Below, piece after piece: positions 62,257-64,000 of a stretch of DNA of 64,000 nt. The notes beneath the pieces were generated by a model. The model did not search any database and was not told the origin of the DNA. It worked only from the letters and a program-made list of their open reading frames with translations. The DNA lies in the NCBI GenBank assembly GCA_040389065.1, contig JAZKAR010000031.1:48191-112190 (forward strand). The letters run 5' to 3'. Origin of the DNA: JAZKAR01 sp040389065 (GTDB taxonomy: Bacteria; Pseudomonadota; Gammaproteobacteria; Burkholderiales; Casimicrobiaceae). The position numbers and the translations under genes are program-made. Within the stretch, counting starts at the first letter, position 1. Each line of letters starts with the position of its first letter.

Positions 62257-63843
62257 ATGATGCGTGACTTTGAAAAACCGGGACGTTCAGAAGCATTAGG
62301 AATGAACGGAATGGTTTCAACATCAAATCCTCAAGCCACTCTCGCTGGTTTAGATGTACTCAAGGCAGGTGGTAACGCCATTGATGCTGCAATTACTGCA
62401 GCAGCTATTCTTGCAGTCGTTGAACCAACCCAAACAGGTATTGGTGGAGATTGTTTTGTATTGCTCAAGAAAAAAGGAGCCAAGCCAATTGCCCTAAATG
62501 GATCAGGTTGGTCACCTGCCGCCGCAAGTTTAGAGTTTTACCAGGAGCGCGGTATTACAACGTTAGATTCACAAAGCGCACATGCGGTAACGATTCCTGG
62601 TTCACTTAGAGCATGGGAAAGACTAGCAGAGGATCATGGTACTTTTGAATGGAAGCATTTGCTTCAGCCAGCTATCCATATTGCAGAGCATGGTTATCCT
62701 GTGACAGAGCGTTTGGCTCGTGACTGGGCGTTACAAGTAAATAAAATGAGCAAAACTTCTAAAAGTGCTTCGATATTCCTTCCAGGAGGTAAAGCACCCG
62801 TGGCGGGTCAAGTTTTTCAATCTCTACTTTTAGCAAACGCATTGAAAAGCATTGCTGAACAAGGAGCACAAGTATTTTATGAGGGGTGGATTGCTGAAGA
62901 TATCGTCTCTACACTTAAGCGAGAAGGTGGGCTTCACCAATTAGACGATTTCGCTGAGTATCAACCTGACTATGTAACCCCTATTTCAGCGCAGTATCGT
63001 GGGTATGATTTGTGGGAGTGTCCGCCCAATGGATCAGGAGTGGTAGCACTTGCAATAGCCACACTACTCAACCAATTTGATTTGGCTCGTTATCAATCTA
63101 TGAGTTTCGAACGCTTTCATCTGCATGCTGAAGTGGCGCGATTAGCGTATGCTGAGCGAGACCTTTTTTTGTGTGATCCGACGTTTAACGATATACCCAT
63201 TGACTATTTACTTTCAGCACAGCGCGCCTCAAAACTTGCCAGCAAAATTGGATTTCAGCACCGGCTTGAGGATCTTACTCCCATGCCGATAGCTGAGCAT
63301 CGCGATACCGTATTTCTATCTGTTGTTGATCGTGAAGGTATGGTAGTTTCTTTTATTAATTCTATTTTCGATGATTTTGGCAGCGGCATTATTGCCCCGG
63401 CTTCTGGGATTTTGCTTCATAACCGGGCAAATGGTTTTGTGCTCGAAGCAGGTCATCCGAATGCACTTGGCGGACGCAAACGACCTATGCACACTATTAT
63501 TCCCGCAATACTGACTAAAGGGAACGATGCAGTGATGTCTTTTGGCGCAACAGGCGTGCATTTTCAGCCAACGGGGCAGCTACAGATATTGTCGAATATC
63601 ATTGATTATGGGATGTCAGTACAGCAAGCAATTGATTATCCAAGAATGTTTGCGCGAGGTGATAATTTTGAGCTTGAAAGTACGGTGCCTGAGTCAATTG
63701 CAGATGCTTTACGTGCAGTGGGCCATAAACCTATACGCACTACTCATCCATTGGGTAGTTCACAAGCGATTTGGATTGATACAAGGGGTGTATTGCATGG
63801 CGGTGCCGATCCGCGCAGAGATGGTATTGCCCTAGGTTACTAG
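62257..63843 (+). CDS. Gamma-glutamyltransferase family protein
   Basis: 528 residues; starts ATGATG, so the exact first Met is ambiguous. No signal peptide, hence cytoplasmic unlike classical periplasmic Ggt. The Ntn-hydrolase plan is complete: MVSTSNPQATLAGLDVLKAGGNAIDAA near the start, TGIGGDCF, and the autoprocessing/catalytic Thr351 in HRDTVFLSVVDREGMVVSFINS, followed by FGSGIIAPASGILLHNR and the C-terminal GGADPRRDG. The residue before Thr is Asp, as in several non-classical members. It may hydrolyse gamma-glutamyl compounds or a related amide. Preceded by an AAAGGG ribosome binding site and a divergent Lrp-type regulator. Confidence 0.88.
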   Translation: MMRDFEKPGRSEALGMNGMVSTSNPQATLAGLDVLKAGGNAIDAAITAAAILAVVEPTQTGIGGDCFVLLKKKGAKPIALNGSGWSPAAASLEFYQERGITTLDSQSAHAVTIPGSLRAWERLAEDHGTFEWKHLLQPAIHIAEHGYPVTERLARDWALQVNKMSKTSKSASIFLPGGKAPVAGQVFQSLLLANALKSIAEQGAQVFYEGWIAEDIVSTLKREGGLHQLDDFAEYQPDYVTPISAQYRGYDLWECPPNGSGVVALAIATLLNQFDLARYQSMSFERFHLHAEVARLAYAERDLFLCDPTFNDIPIDYLLSAQRASKLASKIGFQHRLEDLTPMPIAEHRDTVFLSVVDREGMVVSFINSIFDDFGSGIIAPASGILLHNRANGFVLEAGHPNALGGRKRPMHTIIPAILTKGNDAVMSFGATGVHFQPTGQLQILSNIIDYGMSVQQAIDYPRMFARGDNFELESTVPESIADALRAVGHKPIRTTHPLGSSQAIWIDTRGVLHGGADPRRDGIALGY

Positions 63844-64000
63844 ATTAGGAATACCAAATTAACGAGAACGTCACTATAAATACAATCTGATCCATAATAC
63901 TACTACTTGATACGACTAAAAAATATTAACAATCGTTATTCAAAGTAATATAGCCGAGCAACTATAAATTAACATAATCGAAGTGCTCAGAAAAAAGTTG

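Overview
The window looks like a chromosomal segment of a low-GC Gram-negative proteobacterium. The evidence is outer-membrane secretion systems (a two-partner TpsA/TpsB pair and a Fap-like amyloid exporter), Sec signal peptides, and the purF-metZ and def-fmt gene pairs. The 420-residue Ste24-type M48 peptidase, the CBS protein, the REC-GspE fusion and the remnant of an N-acetylglutaminylglutamine synthetase lean towards Beta- rather than Gammaproteobacteria. This is inference from gene content; there is no rRNA gene to settle it. A run of 10 Ns at 34120-34129 marks a scaffold join. No tRNA, rRNA, CRISPR array or complete insertion sequence was seen.

Layout. 1-2200: a DUF3592 protein, a small hydrophilic protein and a decayed ATP-grasp ligase. 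2211-3151: an extremely A+T-rich stretch without genes. 3152-8273: a four-gene unit comprising a 738-residue low-complexity secreted protein, a small secreted protein, a periplasmic C39 peptidase and an outer-membrane barrel with an N-terminal coiled coil. It matches the logic of the Pseudomonas Fap functional-amyloid operon (fibre subunit, FapD, FapF). 8324-10284: M48 peptidase and a secreted VOC protein. 10911-13796: a NACHT/pentapeptide/WD40 protein. 14003-14560: two tiny hydrophilic proteins. 14989-22819: a receiver-GspE fusion ATPase, then an Hpt protein, a single-domain response regulator and a 1537-residue hybrid kinase. 23478-30768: a TpsA adhesin with 30 GLUG-like repeats and its TpsB transporter, separated by an inverted TIGR04255-like gene. 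30914-34081: CBS protein, PCu(A)C copper chaperone, Nif3-like protein, PAS-GGDEF cyclase. 34196-56177: mostly housekeeping genes (DnaJ-domain protein, metZ, purF, pbpG-type endopeptidase, plsY, OsmC, def, fmt, ychF, purH, purD, metH) with a few transport genes. 56789-63843: EamA transporter, Aer-type receptor, GH16 glucanase next to a duplicated receptor tail, Lrp regulator and gamma-glutamyltransferase.

Two families of short dispersed palindromic repeats run through the window. Family A (six copies, 100-148 bp, 18-bp terminal inverted repeats of consensus TTAGAAGTTACGCAGTTG) and family B (three copies, about 140-170 bp) lie between genes. One A copy supplies the stop codon of the hybrid kinase gene.

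The most interesting system is the Fap-like locus at 3152-8273. Its two exported proteins carry, just after the Sec signal peptide, a motif resembling a double-glycine leader, and a C39-family peptidase is encoded beside them. This suggests a second processing step in the periplasm. Surface structures dominate the left half (Fap-like fibre, TPS adhesin, GspE-type ATPase). They sit in the same window as a multistep phosphorelay and a diguanylate cyclase, consistent with regulated attachment or biofilm formation; that link is inference.
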